Of a DNA stretch of 36,935 nucleotides, positions 17,935-26,709 are shown one piece after another. Under the pieces are notes generated by a model, which did no database searches, was not told the DNA's origin, and worked only from the letters and a program-made list of their open reading frames with translations. Numbering within the stretch: position 1 is the first letter of the stretch; every line of letters starts with the position of its first letter. Source of the DNA: a bacterium (GTDB taxonomy: Bacteria; Hinthialibacterota; Hinthialibacteria; Hinthialibacterales; Hinthialibacteraceae); contig WGLV01000023.1 in NCBI GenBank assembly GCA_016125385.1, forward strand, positions 1 through 36,935, read 5' to 3'. Made by a program: the position numbers and the translations under genes.

Positions 17935-18201
17935 CTATTTGGCGCTTGGTTCGTATTTTTCTCGAAGGCGTGAGAAAACGTGTTCCGCGTCAACGCTTGG
18001 TCCACTATTGATACCGTCCTGAATCAGCTTGCGAAGTTCATCGATTTCCAATGACTCTGCTTTGCGTTTTAATTTCCAATTCCAAAGGGCTTCATGAATT
18101 ATTTCACTCGAGCTTGCGTATTCACCGGTTTCCACGGCGGAATCAAGCATGGCGATCAAATCGGTAGGTAAGGCGACGCGAAGTTCTTTTACGGTATTCA
18201 T
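17935..18201 (-). CDS. ParD-like ribbon-helix-helix antitoxin, apparently without toxin
   Basis: The 88-residue product has an N-terminal strand-helix-helix (VKELRVALPTDLIAMLDSAV, then GEYASSSEIIHEALW) that matches ParD/CopG-type DNA-binding antitoxins. The C-terminal part would normally wrap a ParE toxin. ParE usually follows directly, but the next 145 bases downstream hold no toxin-like reading frame and then the beta-helix gene begins. It may be an orphan antitoxin, a solo regulator, or a pair that lost its toxin. GGAG lies eight bases before ATG 18201, and a perfect TATAAT box lies close upstream. Confidence 0.85.
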   Translation of the reverse strand: MNTVKELRVALPTDLIAMLDSAVETGEYASSSEIIHEALWNWKLKRKAESLEIDELRKLIQDGINSGPSVDAEHVFSRLREKYEPSAK

Positions 18202-18219
18202 AATATATTCTCCATAAGC

Positions 18220-18225
18220 ATTATA
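18220..18225 (-). promoter_or_regulatory. -10 box of the ParD-like gene
   Basis: The minus strand reads TATAAT, a perfect sigma-70 -10 element, 18 bases before the ATG at 18201, giving a very short leader that still contains the GGAG. No good -35 is seen at 17 bases. An antitoxin of this type would be expected to bind here and repress itself. Confidence 0.5.
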
Positions 18226-18290
18226 GTATCAATTATTCTCGTTCTCTCCAAGTTGATTCTTGAAGCGATGGGCGCCGTGGAAGTACCTCT

Positions 18291-18890
18291 TTACCGGTAC
18301 AGCCCATGCTCTTCGATGAACGCGTTCACTGCTTCGGGAACCATTTCGCTGACGTCGAGCCCCTCGCGCAGGCGCCGCCGGATATCCGACGATGAGATTT
18401 CCATCAGCGGCATCTCCACCGTATACAGCCGTTCATCTTCGTTTGGCTGGCGTTCCAGTTCGAAACCCGGGCGTGAAAACACCGCCACGCTGAACTCGCG
18501 CGTCAAACGGTCGCCTTCTTTCCATGTGTGCAGTTTGCGCATCCAGTCGCCGCCGATCAACAACACGATCTCGCCCCATTCGGGATGTTCGCGCCGGAAC
18601 GAGCGCAGCGTGTCGATGGTATAGCGGAACTCGCCCTGCCTGATTTCGTAATCGCTGACTTCATAGGAGGGGTTATGAGCGGTCGCGAGCCGCAGCATGG
18701 CGAGGCGGTGCTCGCCCGAAGCCACGTTCGACTCGCTTTTGTAGTGCGCCTTGCCTCCGGAGGGAAGAAAGATCACACGGTCGAGCGGCAGCGCCTCGCG
18801 CGCGGTTTCAGCCAGCGTGAGATGCGCGAGGTGAACGGGGTCGAAACCCCCGCCGTATACCCCGGCTCGAATCGGCGATGCGTCCGTCAT
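18291..18890 (-). CDS. nadD: Nicotinate-nucleotide adenylyltransferase
   Basis: NadD joins nicotinate mononucleotide with ATP to form deamido-NAD, a step of NAD synthesis. The nucleotidyltransferase signature GGGFDPVHLAH (residues 13-23) and the ISSSDIRRRL motif near the C-terminus are intact, and 199 residues is normal. It starts nine bases after the proA stop and is thus probably co-transcribed with it. The proA-nadD order is widespread in bacteria, where rsfS often follows; here rsfS does not, and the antitoxin gene comes next instead. Confidence 0.95.
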   Translation of the reverse strand: MTDASPIRAGVYGGGFDPVHLAHLTLAETAREALPLDRVIFLPSGGKAHYKSESNVASGEHRLAMLRLATAHNPSYEVSDYEIRQGEFRYTIDTLRSFRREHPEWGEIVLLIGGDWMRKLHTWKEGDRLTREFSVAVFSRPGFELERQPNEDERLYTVEMPLMEISSSDIRRRLREGLDVSEMVPEAVNAFIEEHGLYR

Positions 18891-18899
18891 CGGCGCCCG

Positions 18900-20183
18900 T
18901 TACTCCCGGATGCTTCCATCGCCCAGAACGATGAACTTCTGCGTGGTCAGTTCGACCAGGCCCATCGGGCCGCGCGCGTGCAGTTTGTCCGTCGAGATGC
19001 CCATCTCCGCGCCCAGTCCGTATTCGCCGCCGTCTGAAAAACGGGTCGAGGCGTTGACCATCACCGACGCTGAATCCACCTCGCGCAAAAAGCGGTTGGC
19101 GGCGGCGTAACCCTCGGTCACGATGGCGTCGGTATGATGCGAGCCGTAGGTTTCAATGTGGTCGATGGCGTCATCGAGCGAATCGACTACGCGAATCGCC
19201 ACGATCTTGTCGAGGTATTCGGTATACCAGTCGTCTTCCGTCGCGTTGACGACGCTTTTGTCGAGCGCCTGGGTGTGCTGACAGCCGCGCACTTCCACGC
19301 CTGCCTTCTTCAACTCGCCCAGCAGGTCCTTCAGAAAATCGCCCGCGCGCCCGCGATGAATCAAAATGGTCTCCGCCGCGTTGCACACGCCCGTCCGCTG
19401 GGTTTTGGCGTTGAGGCAGATCTTCATCGCCATGGCCTCGTTCGCGTCCTGATGAACGTAGACGTGACAGTTCCCGTCAAAATGCTTCAATACGGGAATT
19501 GTGCTCTCCTCCACGACCGCTTCGATCAGCGCCTTGCCGCCGCGTGGAATGATGACGTCCAGCAGGCCGCTCAACTTGCACATTGCCTTCACCGCCTTGC
19601 GGTCGGTGGTTTCGATGAAAGAGACGATCTCTCTCGGCAGCTTCAGACTCGCGAGCGCGTCCTGCAGCAGCCGCGCCAGCATGACGTTCGAATGAATCGC
19701 CTCCGAACCGCCGCGCAGCAGGCAGCCGTTGCCCGACTTGAGGCACAGCGCCGCCGCTTCCATCGTGACGTTGGGGCGCGATTCGTAAATCATGCCCACT
19801 ACGCCGATCGGAACCCGCATGCGTCCCACCCGGATGCCGCTGGGCCGCACCCGCAGATCGGTGATCTCGCCCACCGGGTCGGGCAGCGCCGCCACTTCTT
19901 CCAGCATCGACGCCATCCCTTCGATCCGCTTGTCGTTCAGCTCAAGCCGGTCCAGCATGGCCGGGGTGAGGTCGTTTTTGCGCCCCGCTTCGAGATCGAG
20001 CTCGTTCTGCGATTGAATATTCGCCTTGTTTTTGCGGATACGGCGCGCGGCTTCGATCAGCGCCTGATTTTTGATCGCGGCCGGCGCGCGGGCGATGACG
20101 CGCGAGGCCTGCTTGGCCTCGGCCGCGGTTTGCTGGACGTATTCTTCAACATTCTTGATTTTGGGAAGATCGACGGTCGCCAT
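18900..20183 (-). CDS. proA: Gamma-glutamyl phosphate reductase
   Basis: ProA reduces gamma-glutamyl phosphate with NADPH to glutamate semialdehyde in proline synthesis. The 427 residues cover the aldehyde dehydrogenase-like fold. The catalytic cysteine is C267 in RTGVCNAAE, and the cofactor region contains VPIGVVGMIYESRPNVT around 124-140. The C-terminal part includes MVNASTRFSDGGEYGLG, another family signature. proB is not in the window, so the first enzyme of the pathway is encoded elsewhere. The gene heads a two-gene unit with nadD and is divergent from the oxidoreductase at 20344. Confidence 0.97.
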   Translation of the reverse strand: MATVDLPKIKNVEEYVQQTAAEAKQASRVIARAPAAIKNQALIEAARRIRKNKANIQSQNELDLEAGRKNDLTPAMLDRLELNDKRIEGMASMLEEVAALPDPVGEITDLRVRPSGIRVGRMRVPIGVVGMIYESRPNVTMEAAALCLKSGNGCLLRGGSEAIHSNVMLARLLQDALASLKLPREIVSFIETTDRKAVKAMCKLSGLLDVIIPRGGKALIEAVVEESTIPVLKHFDGNCHVYVHQDANEAMAMKICLNAKTQRTGVCNAAETILIHRGRAGDFLKDLLGELKKAGVEVRGCQHTQALDKSVVNATEDDWYTEYLDKIVAIRVVDSLDDAIDHIETYGSHHTDAIVTEGYAAANRFLREVDSASVMVNASTRFSDGGEYGLGAEMGISTDKLHARGPMGLVELTTQKFIVLGDGSIRE

Positions 20184-20343
20184 GATTGGTCGCTTTCGTG
20201 CTTGGGTTATTCCAGTATTGTGAATATCGCGCGCCGTCCGTCAAGCGCAAAGAACCAGCCAGGCGTTTCCTTGACGCGATTCATCCATTCTGAAAAGATG
20301 AATCGTTCGGCGAATTTCGTATTTCTCTATGGAGGTTTTTTCA

Positions 20344-21537
20344 ATGATTGATCTGACGACCCGGCGCGGTTTTGTAAAAAACACGTCGATCGGCGCCGTG
20401 GGCGCCGCCTCGCTCGCTTTCGGCATCGGCAAAAAAGCGTGGAGCGCCAATGAGGAGATCGTCCTCGGCATCATCGGAACCGGCGGACGCGGCCAGAGCC
20501 TGCTCAAGCGGCTGACGCGCGTCCCCAATTGCCGCATGGCCGCCGTCTGCGACCTGCGCGAAGACCGGCGCAAACAGGCCGCCGCCATCTTCGACGGCAA
20601 ACCGGTTCAGTATCAGGATTTCCGCGAGATGCTCGAAAAAGAAAAACTCGACGCCTGCATCGTCGCCACGGAAGTCGGCAACCACGCCAAGGTCGTCGTC
20701 CCCGTGCTCGAAGCGGGGCTTAATTGTTTCAGCGAAAAACCCATGGACGCCAACGTCCAGAACGTCGACGCCGTCACTCGCGCCGCCCGCAAGGCGCGCG
20801 GAATCTACCAGATCGGCTTCCAGCGCCGTTACGCGCCCGCCTTCATGGATGCAATCCCTCACATCCACGCCGGAGAGATCGGCGAAGTCGTCTTCATGCA
20901 GGGCTGCTGGCACTGGGACTGGGGCGTCGGCGGCTGGGTGGCCAACGTTTCCGTATCGGGCGGCGAACTGGTTGAACAGGCCTGCCACCACATGGACGTC
21001 ATGAACTGGGTCATGGATGGAAACCACCCCGTGAAATGCACCGCAACCGGCCACATCATCGGGCCGGGCCGCGTGCTCGATATCAACCCCGACGCCAACG
21101 ACCACACGCCGTGCGATCACTATTCCGAAGATCAGTCGGCTGTGACGTTCCTGTTCCCCAACGGCGCCATTTTCTCATACACCCACCTTTTCTATCTCGC
21201 CCCTCAGTTCACCGAAGAAAAACTGCTGGTGCATGGAACCCAGGGCGGCGTCGATCTGCGCGCCGGAATGTTGTATTCACGCGATAAAAACGTTGAGCCA
21301 AAACAGATCGCCGAAAAAGTCCCCAGCTGGGAATACGGCACCTTCGAAGAACTCAACGCCTTCGTCAACGAACACGTGCGCAATCACACCACCCCGCGCA
21401 GCAACGTCGAAACCGGCCGCGTCTCAACCTTGATCGCCCTGATGGGCCATCAGGCGATGTACAATATGCAAAAGAAAGAATACGAACCCAGCGTCGTCAC
21501 GTGGGAAGACCTCGGTACCACGACCGGCAAAGTCTGA
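20344..21537 (+). CDS. Tat-exported Gfo/Idh/MocA family oxidoreductase
   Basis: A twin-arginine signal, TTRRGFVKNTS with a following hydrophobic stretch to about residue 34, should send the folded, cofactor-loaded enzyme across the membrane. The Rossmann motif GTGGRG is at 45-50, the family EKP motif at 131-133, and a probable catalytic pair of histidines at 215-216 in ACHHMD. Such enzymes oxidise sugars or sugar derivatives with NAD(P), but the substrate cannot be read from sequence. The ATG at 20344 is set by a perfect GGAGG eight bases upstream; an in-frame ATG 15 bases earlier is unlikely. A terminator follows the stop, so it seems to be a single-gene unit. Confidence 0.9.
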   Translation: MIDLTTRRGFVKNTSIGAVGAASLAFGIGKKAWSANEEIVLGIIGTGGRGQSLLKRLTRVPNCRMAAVCDLREDRRKQAAAIFDGKPVQYQDFREMLEKEKLDACIVATEVGNHAKVVVPVLEAGLNCFSEKPMDANVQNVDAVTRAARKARGIYQIGFQRRYAPAFMDAIPHIHAGEIGEVVFMQGCWHWDWGVGGWVANVSVSGGELVEQACHHMDVMNWVMDGNHPVKCTATGHIIGPGRVLDINPDANDHTPCDHYSEDQSAVTFLFPNGAIFSYTHLFYLAPQFTEEKLLVHGTQGGVDLRAGMLYSRDKNVEPKQIAEKVPSWEYGTFEELNAFVNEHVRNHTTPRSNVETGRVSTLIALMGHQAMYNMQKKEYEPSVVTWEDLGTTTGKV

Positions 21538-21563
21538 TAACAATTGTCGATTTGCTTAAACAG

Positions 21564-21592
21564 AAACCGCTGATTTTTTCAGCGGTTTTTTT
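21564..21592 (+). terminator. Rho-independent terminator after the oxidoreductase gene
   Basis: A ten-pair stem, AAACCGCTGA against TCAGCGGTTT with a five-T loop, runs into a seven-T tract. It begins 26 bases after the stop codon. Confidence 0.9.
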
Positions 21593-21734
21593 GTCCTGGG
21601 TGAATAAAAACAAGTTACATCGCATCGGGAAACGGTAAAATGGTGTTGATGTTTTCTTTTCACGTTGCGCGGGCCTGAAAGGCTATTCTTTCCATTCCAT
21701 TGCACGGATGTTTGAGCCAACTGAAGGATTTTCG

Positions 21735-24173
21735 ATGATAATAACCCTGATCGATAATATCTGCCTCTTGTTGGCGATGAGCATCTGCCACGCCTTCGTC
21801 CTTCGCCATTGCCGGAAAGGTACCCTCCAATATCAACTGATCGCGGGGGGGTTGTTCGGATTGACCGCCGTGGCCGGCATGATGAACCCGTTTATCCTGG
21901 CGCCGGGCATCATCTTCGATGGGCGCTCCATGATTTGTGGCCTCGCTGGTTTATTTGGAGGCCCCGTCACCGCGTTGCTTGTCTGTGTGATCGCGGGAGG
22001 CTATCGCGCGTATGTTGTCGGCGGCGGCGGCGTATTGATGGGTCTGCTGGTTGTTCTGATGACCTCATGGCTGGGCGTCGTCTTTCATTATCTCGTCAAA
22101 CAGCGGCCTCAGCGGCTGAATGAACTCAATCTGTATCTTTTCGGTCTGCTGATCCATGCGGTGATGATCGGCCTGATGCTGTTCCTTCCCGCGAATGTTC
22201 GCTTTGAAGTTTTCAGGCGGATCACGCTGCCCGTGATGATCCTGTTTCCAATCGGTACCGTCCTGATAGGCAAACTCCTCCGCGATCAGGAAATTTTCGT
22301 ATACATCCGCAACCAGGTGGCTGAGGGTGAACGCCGGTTTCACGAAGCTTTGATAAACCTTCCATTCCCCGCCGTGATTCATGATGAAAACGGCAAAATC
22401 GTGTTCATCAACCGGCTTTGGACCGAACTTTCCGGCTATTCTCATTCTGAAATCCCTACGATCGACGACTGGGTCGAATTGGTTTACGAAGATCGAAAAT
22501 CGGAAATCCGCTCTGGAATCGCGGCGTTGTATCAATATGAAAATCGGATTCAGGAAGGTTCCTTCTTCATTAAATCCAAATCGGGCGAAAAGCGAATCTG
22601 GGATTTCAACTCCGTCCCGCTTGGGCGGGATGAGAACGGAACGCGCCGTGTAATGAGCGTCGCGGTAGACGTGACTGAAAAACACGACCGCGAAGAGTTG
22701 CTTAAGGCCGTGTTCGACAACGCGCCCGTGATGATCAATATCTTCGCGCCCGATGGACGATGCGTGTTCGTGAATGACGCATGGCAAAAAACGCTGGGCT
22801 TTTCGCTGGAAGATATCAATTCACCAGGCTTTTTTGAAAAAATGTATCCAGACCCCGAGACGCTTGACCGGCTGAATCAGGCGATCCGCAAAGCGGAGAG
22901 AAAATGGAACACCTACAGGACTCTGACCGCGAATGGGTCCGTACTCGACACCATGTGGATGACGACTCGCCTGTCGAACGGCTACATGATGGGCATCGGA
23001 CTCGATATCAGTGAACTGAAGCTGCTCCAGCAGCAATTGCTGCAATCGCAGAAGATGGAATCGATCGGCCGTCTCGCCGGCGGCGTCGCGCATGACTTCA
23101 ACAACATCCTGACCGCCATTATCGGGTATACGGAATTCGCGACCAACAAGGTTGATTCCGATCATCCCGCTCATGGCGATTTGATTGAAATCGGCAAGGC
23201 GGCCGACCGTGCGGTCCATCTGACCCGGCATCTGCTGGCCTTCAGCCGCAAACAGATTCTTCAGACCAAAGTCATCGACCTCAACGAACTCATCGTCGAC
23301 CTCGATAAAATGTTGCGAAGGCTCATTGGCGAAGACATCGAATACGTGACCCTGACCAGCCCTGAACTCTGGAGAATCAAAACCGACCCGGGACAGGTCG
23401 AGCATGCACTAACCAATCTGGTTATCAACGCGCGAGACGCCATGCCGTCGGGAGGCAAACTGACCATCGAAACCAGAAGCGTCCATCTCGACGAAACCGC
23501 CGTGAAAAAGCATCTCGATATTCCCTCCGGCGACTACGTGATGCTGGCCGTGTCCGACACCGGAGTCGGAATCCCGCCAAACCTGCTTGAAAAAATCTTC
23601 GAACCATTCTTCACCACCAAGGGAAAAGGCAAAGGAACCGGGCTGGGCCTTTCAACCGTGCATGGAATCGTCAAGCAGAGCGGCGGCGACGTGACCGTCT
23701 ACAGCGAGCCGGGCGCGGGAACCACGGTGAAAATGTATTTCCCCCGCGTGGATGAATCGCCGCGGATTGAAAAGCCTCATGTCATGCAAATCGATCGCTA
23801 TCGCGGCGATGAAACCATCCTTCTCGCCGAAGATGATGAACTGGTGAGAAGCATGATCGGCCAGACGCTGGGCGCCGCGGGCTACAAAGTCATCTCCGCT
23901 TCATACGCGACGGAAGCGATTGAAATATTCGACCGCACGACAAAAATCGATCTGTTGATCACCGATGTCATCATGCCCCAGGTCAGCGGAAAAGAACTGG
24001 CCGAAACGCTTCAAAATAAACAGCCCGGACTGAAAACGCTGTTCATCTCGGGTTACACGGACAACGCGATCGTTCATCACGGCGTACTGGATGAAGGCGT
24101 CCATTTTCTCCAGAAGCCGTTTACGTCTCAGCAGTTGCTGAAAACCGTCCGTGAATTGATCGACCGGAATTGA
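21735..24173 (+). CDS. Membrane-bound hybrid histidine kinase with receiver domain
   Basis: The 812-residue protein has an N-terminal sensor of about five or six membrane segments (residues 1-180) with FDGRS, LFGGP and [10 protein letters not shown] motifs, resembling the 5TMR-LYT domain of LytS. Two PAS domains follow (about 200-315 and 320-430), then the dimerisation domain with phospho-acceptor H453 in GVAHDFNN, the ATPase domain with the N-box [10 protein letters not shown] and DTGVGIP, and a C-terminal receiver (about 694-812) with D744 in ITDVIMP. There is no DNA-binding output, so phosphate must pass to another protein, perhaps the lone receiver at 28081. I start at 21735 because GAAGGA lies six bases upstream; ATG 21708 would add nine residues. 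Confidence 0.93.
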   Translation: MIITLIDNICLLLAMSICHAFVLRHCRKGTLQYQLIAGGLFGLTAVAGMMNPFILAPGIIFDGRSMICGLAGLFGGPVTALLVCVIAGGYRAYVVGGGGVLMGLLVVLMTSWLGVVFHYLVKQRPQRLNELNLYLFGLLIHAVMIGLMLFLPANVRFEVFRRITLPVMILFPIGTVLIGKLLRDQEIFVYIRNQVAEGERRFHEALINLPFPAVIHDENGKIVFINRLWTELSGYSHSEIPTIDDWVELVYEDRKSEIRSGIAALYQYENRIQEGSFFIKSKSGEKRIWDFNSVPLGRDENGTRRVMSVAVDVTEKHDREELLKAVFDNAPVMINIFAPDGRCVFVNDAWQKTLGFSLEDINSPGFFEKMYPDPETLDRLNQAIRKAERKWNTYRTLTANGSVLDTMWMTTRLSNGYMMGIGLDISELKLLQQQLLQSQKMESIGRLAGGVAHDFNNILTAIIGYTEFATNKVDSDHPAHGDLIEIGKAADRAVHLTRHLLAFSRKQILQTKVIDLNELIVDLDKMLRRLIGEDIEYVTLTSPELWRIKTDPGQVEHALTNLVINARDAMPSGGKLTIETRSVHLDETAVKKHLDIPSGDYVMLAVSDTGVGIPPNLLEKIFEPFFTTKGKGKGTGLGLSTVHGIVKQSGGDVTVYSEPGAGTTVKMYFPRVDESPRIEKPHVMQIDRYRGDETILLAEDDELVRSMIGQTLGAAGYKVISASYATEAIEIFDRTTKIDLLITDVIMPQVSGKELAETLQNKQPGLKTLFISGYTDNAIVHHGVLDEGVHFLQKPFTSQQLLKTVRELIDRN

Positions 24174-24218
24174 TTGCGTCAGAGTGGTGATTGAAGGAGA
24201 GAAAGCGAAAGCGTCGCG

Positions 24219-24734
24219 CTAATCGCCCTGTTGAACCCCTGAAACCTCTTCAATTTTCAGAATCACGACGTCCTTGATTTTCTCCGTCGAAATCAAAAAC
24301 CGCACTTTGATCTCGCGATCCCCCTGAATCAGGTTTTGAAACGCGGGGATGCGGTAAAGCGTTTCGCCGGTTTGGTGGGTGTGCGTGACTGAATTCCGAA
24401 TCGCGCACGCTTTACAATGAACGGTCTTGCCACAACCGCCTGCTTTCGCGTGTTTGCATTCCATCACGTCGCCGGCAAGACGCCCCGTAGCGCACTCCAG
24501 ACTTTGACAGGTCAGCTCAAGGGCTCTGTCATTCGCTGAAATCACGCGGCAGTCATCGTCGACCAGCAGAATCGGAATTTCAAAACGGTTGAGAAAATAC
24601 TGAATCTGGAGGGGGTTTTCCTGAAAGAGTTTTTCCGCGCATTCGATGCAGATGCCATGCGAAACCATCCCCGGTTTTCCAACCGCTTCAATGGTTCCCA
24701 GATGAATTCCGCACCAGGCGCAGTATTTTTCCAT
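24219..24734 (-). CDS. Cysteine-rich PAS protein with two possible metal sites
   Basis: This 171-residue soluble protein has no kinase or output domain. The N-terminus carries C5 and C8 (CAWC) and C29 and C32 (SHGICIEC), which resembles the zinc-binding motif often found beside histidine kinases. A PAS-like domain follows (about 44-165). A second cysteine cluster, C93, C101, C107 and C110 in an ECKHA-GGCG-HCKAC arrangement, is known from PAS sensors of other kinases and could bind metal or respond to redox change. It is convergent with the hybrid kinase, 45 bases away, so it might modulate that kinase. The ligand is unknown. The ribosome binding site is weak (GAAGAG). Confidence 0.75.
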   Translation of the reverse strand: MEKYCAWCGIHLGTIEAVGKPGMVSHGICIECAEKLFQENPLQIQYFLNRFEIPILLVDDDCRVISANDRALELTCQSLECATGRLAGDVMECKHAKAGGCGKTVHCKACAIRNSVTHTHQTGETLYRIPAFQNLIQGDREIKVRFLISTEKIKDVVILKIEEVSGVQQGD

Positions 24735-24864
24735 GATGTCTCTTCAGGATGCGAATTTAACTCTATCGCGAAACTATACGTCCCTCATTTGATTTTGCCA
24801 AGTTTAAAGGTCATGTCGAATGATGAGGTTTCAATAAGAATGTGAAAGTGGATCCCCATTCTTT

Positions 24865-26307
24865 TCATCGGCTCATCTCCGCCGCCAGACGCCCCAGCGT
24901 CTGAATAAAATGCTCTTTATCTTCCGTGAAAAACGCCGCGTTGAGCCGGATAAAATGCTGAAACCGCCCCGAGTTTGAAAAAACCGCGCCCGGCGTGATG
25001 GTGATGCCCCGATCCAGCGCCCGCCGCAATAGTTCGACCGCGTCGATCCGCTTTGGCGCTTCCACCCATACGTAAAAGCCGCCCAGCGGCGGATTGATTT
25101 TGACCTCGCCGGGAAAATACCGCCTGACCGCGTCCGCCAGCGCTTCCGTTCTCGCCTGGTATTCCTTCCGGATGCGCCTCACGTGGGCGTTGAAGCCGCC
25201 GCTCGACAGAAACTCCGCGATCGCCATCTCCGGAAGCCCCGCCGTGGCGATGTAGCCCGCCGCCTGCAGGCGTTCGATGGCGGGGCTCAGCGATCCCGCC
25301 GCCGTCCAGCCTACCCGGTATCCCGGCGCCAGCGATTTGGAGAATGATGAGCAGTAGTACACCAGCCCCTTCCGGTCGAACGATTTGAGGGCGCGCGGCC
25401 GTTCGTCTCCATAGTGAAGGTCGGTATACAGATCGTCTTCAATAATGGGAATCTCATAGTCGGCCATCATATCCACCAGCGCCTGCTTGTTCGCGTCCGT
25501 CATCAGCGTCCCGGTCGGGTTGCTGAAGTTAGGAATCACGACCAGTGCGGCGATCTTGTGATGGTCCAGCGCGAAACGCAGCGCCTCCTGACACAAACCG
25601 CCGGGATACGCCGTGGGAATCTCCAGCGCCTTGCAGCCCAGCAGTTCCAGCATTTGCAGAAATTCGTAATAGGTGGGCGACTCGACCGCGACGATGTCGC
25701 CCGGCTTGCAGATCGCGCGCATGCAGAGCGAGACCGCGTCCATACAGCCGAAAGTGGTGACGATATCGTCCGGATTGATGGTGCAACCGGCGTCGATCAT
25801 CCGCCGTGCGATCTCAACCCGCAGGTGAAAGTTTCCGGGCGGAACGTTATACCGCATCGCCTCCACCGGCTTGCGCCGCGCCAGCGCGCCCAGCGTGCGG
25901 TGCAGTTTCTCAATCGGCAACAGATCCGGGCAGGGAATCCCCGCGCCAAGTTGAAACAACCCTTCATTTCGCGTGTGATGAAAAATGTCGAGAATCAGGT
26001 CGCTGACCTGTACGGGTTTCGGTTCGCCGGGCATGCGCGCGGGAGCGGGCGCCGGCTTCCGTGCGGCGAGCCGCACGAAGTGCCCCGATTTGGGTCTTAC
26101 CTCCACCACGCCCCGGTCGTCGAGCTGGCGATAGGCTTCCATCACCGTGCTGATGCTGACGTTCCACTTTTCGCTTAACCGCCTGACGGACGGCAGACGT
26201 GAACCGGGCGGATAGACGCCTTCTTTGATCAAGCGGTGAATCCGCTTCGCGGTTTGCTCGTACAACAACGTCTCATTCAGATTCGATTCGACGGACGATG
26301 AAACCAT
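24865..26307 (-). CDS. MocR-type regulator: GntR DNA-binding domain fused to aminotransferase fold
   Basis: The N-terminal winged helix (about residues 14-78) has the GntR pattern ending in STVMEAYRQLDDRGVVEVRP. The rest is a class I aminotransferase fold with the PLP-binding lysine K324 in SSFSKSLAPGYRVGW, an NPTG motif near 263-266 and DDLY near 291-294. Such proteins bind pyridoxal phosphate as an effector and usually control vitamin B6, amine or amino acid genes, often from a divergent promoter. Here the region upstream carries three related boxes, described separately. Full PLP-site residues are kept, but whether it also has aminotransferase activity cannot be seen. Length is 480 residues, usual for the family. 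Confidence 0.93.
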   Translation of the reverse strand: MVSSSVESNLNETLLYEQTAKRIHRLIKEGVYPPGSRLPSVRRLSEKWNVSISTVMEAYRQLDDRGVVEVRPKSGHFVRLAARKPAPAPARMPGEPKPVQVSDLILDIFHHTRNEGLFQLGAGIPCPDLLPIEKLHRTLGALARRKPVEAMRYNVPPGNFHLRVEIARRMIDAGCTINPDDIVTTFGCMDAVSLCMRAICKPGDIVAVESPTYYEFLQMLELLGCKALEIPTAYPGGLCQEALRFALDHHKIAALVVIPNFSNPTGTLMTDANKQALVDMMADYEIPIIEDDLYTDLHYGDERPRALKSFDRKGLVYYCSSFSKSLAPGYRVGWTAAGSLSPAIERLQAAGYIATAGLPEMAIAEFLSSGGFNAHVRRIRKEYQARTEALADAVRRYFPGEVKINPPLGGFYVWVEAPKRIDAVELLRRALDRGITITPGAVFSNSGRFQHFIRLNAAFFTEDKEHFIQTLGRLAAEMSR

Positions 26308-26320
26308 GTGAGTGTCTCGT

Positions 26321-26378
26321 GCATTACAGATTTTCTTGAATTGAGCATAACAGTTTTGGTGATTCTGAACTGTTATGC
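26321..26378. promoter_or_regulatory. Candidate operator array of the MocR-type regulator
   Basis: Three copies of one box lie upstream of the regulator. GCATTACAG is at 26321-26329. GCATAACAGTT is at 26345-26355. The exact inverted complement AACTGTTATGC is at 26368-26378. The first two start 24 bases apart and are direct repeats; the second and third form a perfect 11-base inverted repeat with a 12-base gap. Direct plus inverted boxes spaced near two helical turns fit dimeric MocR regulators. An eight-T run follows at 26382-26389, so the inverted pair could also act as a terminator on the plus strand. Confidence 0.5.
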
Positions 26379-26481
26379 CGATTTTTTTTGATTCCTATAT
26401 CTAGGCCGATCTGTTCGTAAACCTAAAATTAGTAGTGTATTGACAGAAAGTCAGAAACTCGGATTCTAAAAGGAGCAGAAA

Positions 26482-26709
26482 ATGTGTATAAAAGAATATA
26501 CAAATTTTTTTCAAAAATTCAATGTGATTCAAGATGAGATTCGACGCAGGCGTCAGCGCTCGGCTGTGCGGGACCGGGAGACGCTTGGTTCTGAAATGGT
26601 GGAAAAAGTAGACGAGGATTCTTGTGAAATTGTCGATGAGCGAGAGAGCGAGGCTCCAACCCGGTCAGTTCACCCGAGGCCCGTTGGAAAAAAAGCCCGG
26701 GCCGCCTGA
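26482..26709 (+). CDS. Small hypothetical protein
   Basis: I do not recognise this 75-residue protein. It is basic-and-acidic mixed, with a short aromatic N-terminus (YTNFFQKF), an arginine-rich stretch (RRRRQR) and an acidic patch. Its main support is a strong ribosome binding site, AAAGGAG, six bases before ATG 26482. It is divergent from the MocR-type gene and so may be controlled by it. Its last 45 bases overlap the convergent gene at 26665-27495, which is unusual, so it could also be a chance reading frame or a leader. Confidence 0.45.
   Translation: MCIKEYTNFFQKFNVIQDEIRRRRQRSAVRDRETLGSEMVEKVDEDSCEIVDERESEAPTRSVHPRPVGKKARAA

Noticed and set aside
19134-20351. 405-codon plus-strand reading frame over proA
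   Set aside because: It is antisense to a complete proA and shows no domain.
26440-26469. TTGACA plus TTCTAA as promoter of the small ORF at 26482
   Set aside because: Transcription would start after the ribosome binding site, so it could not serve this ORF in the normal way.
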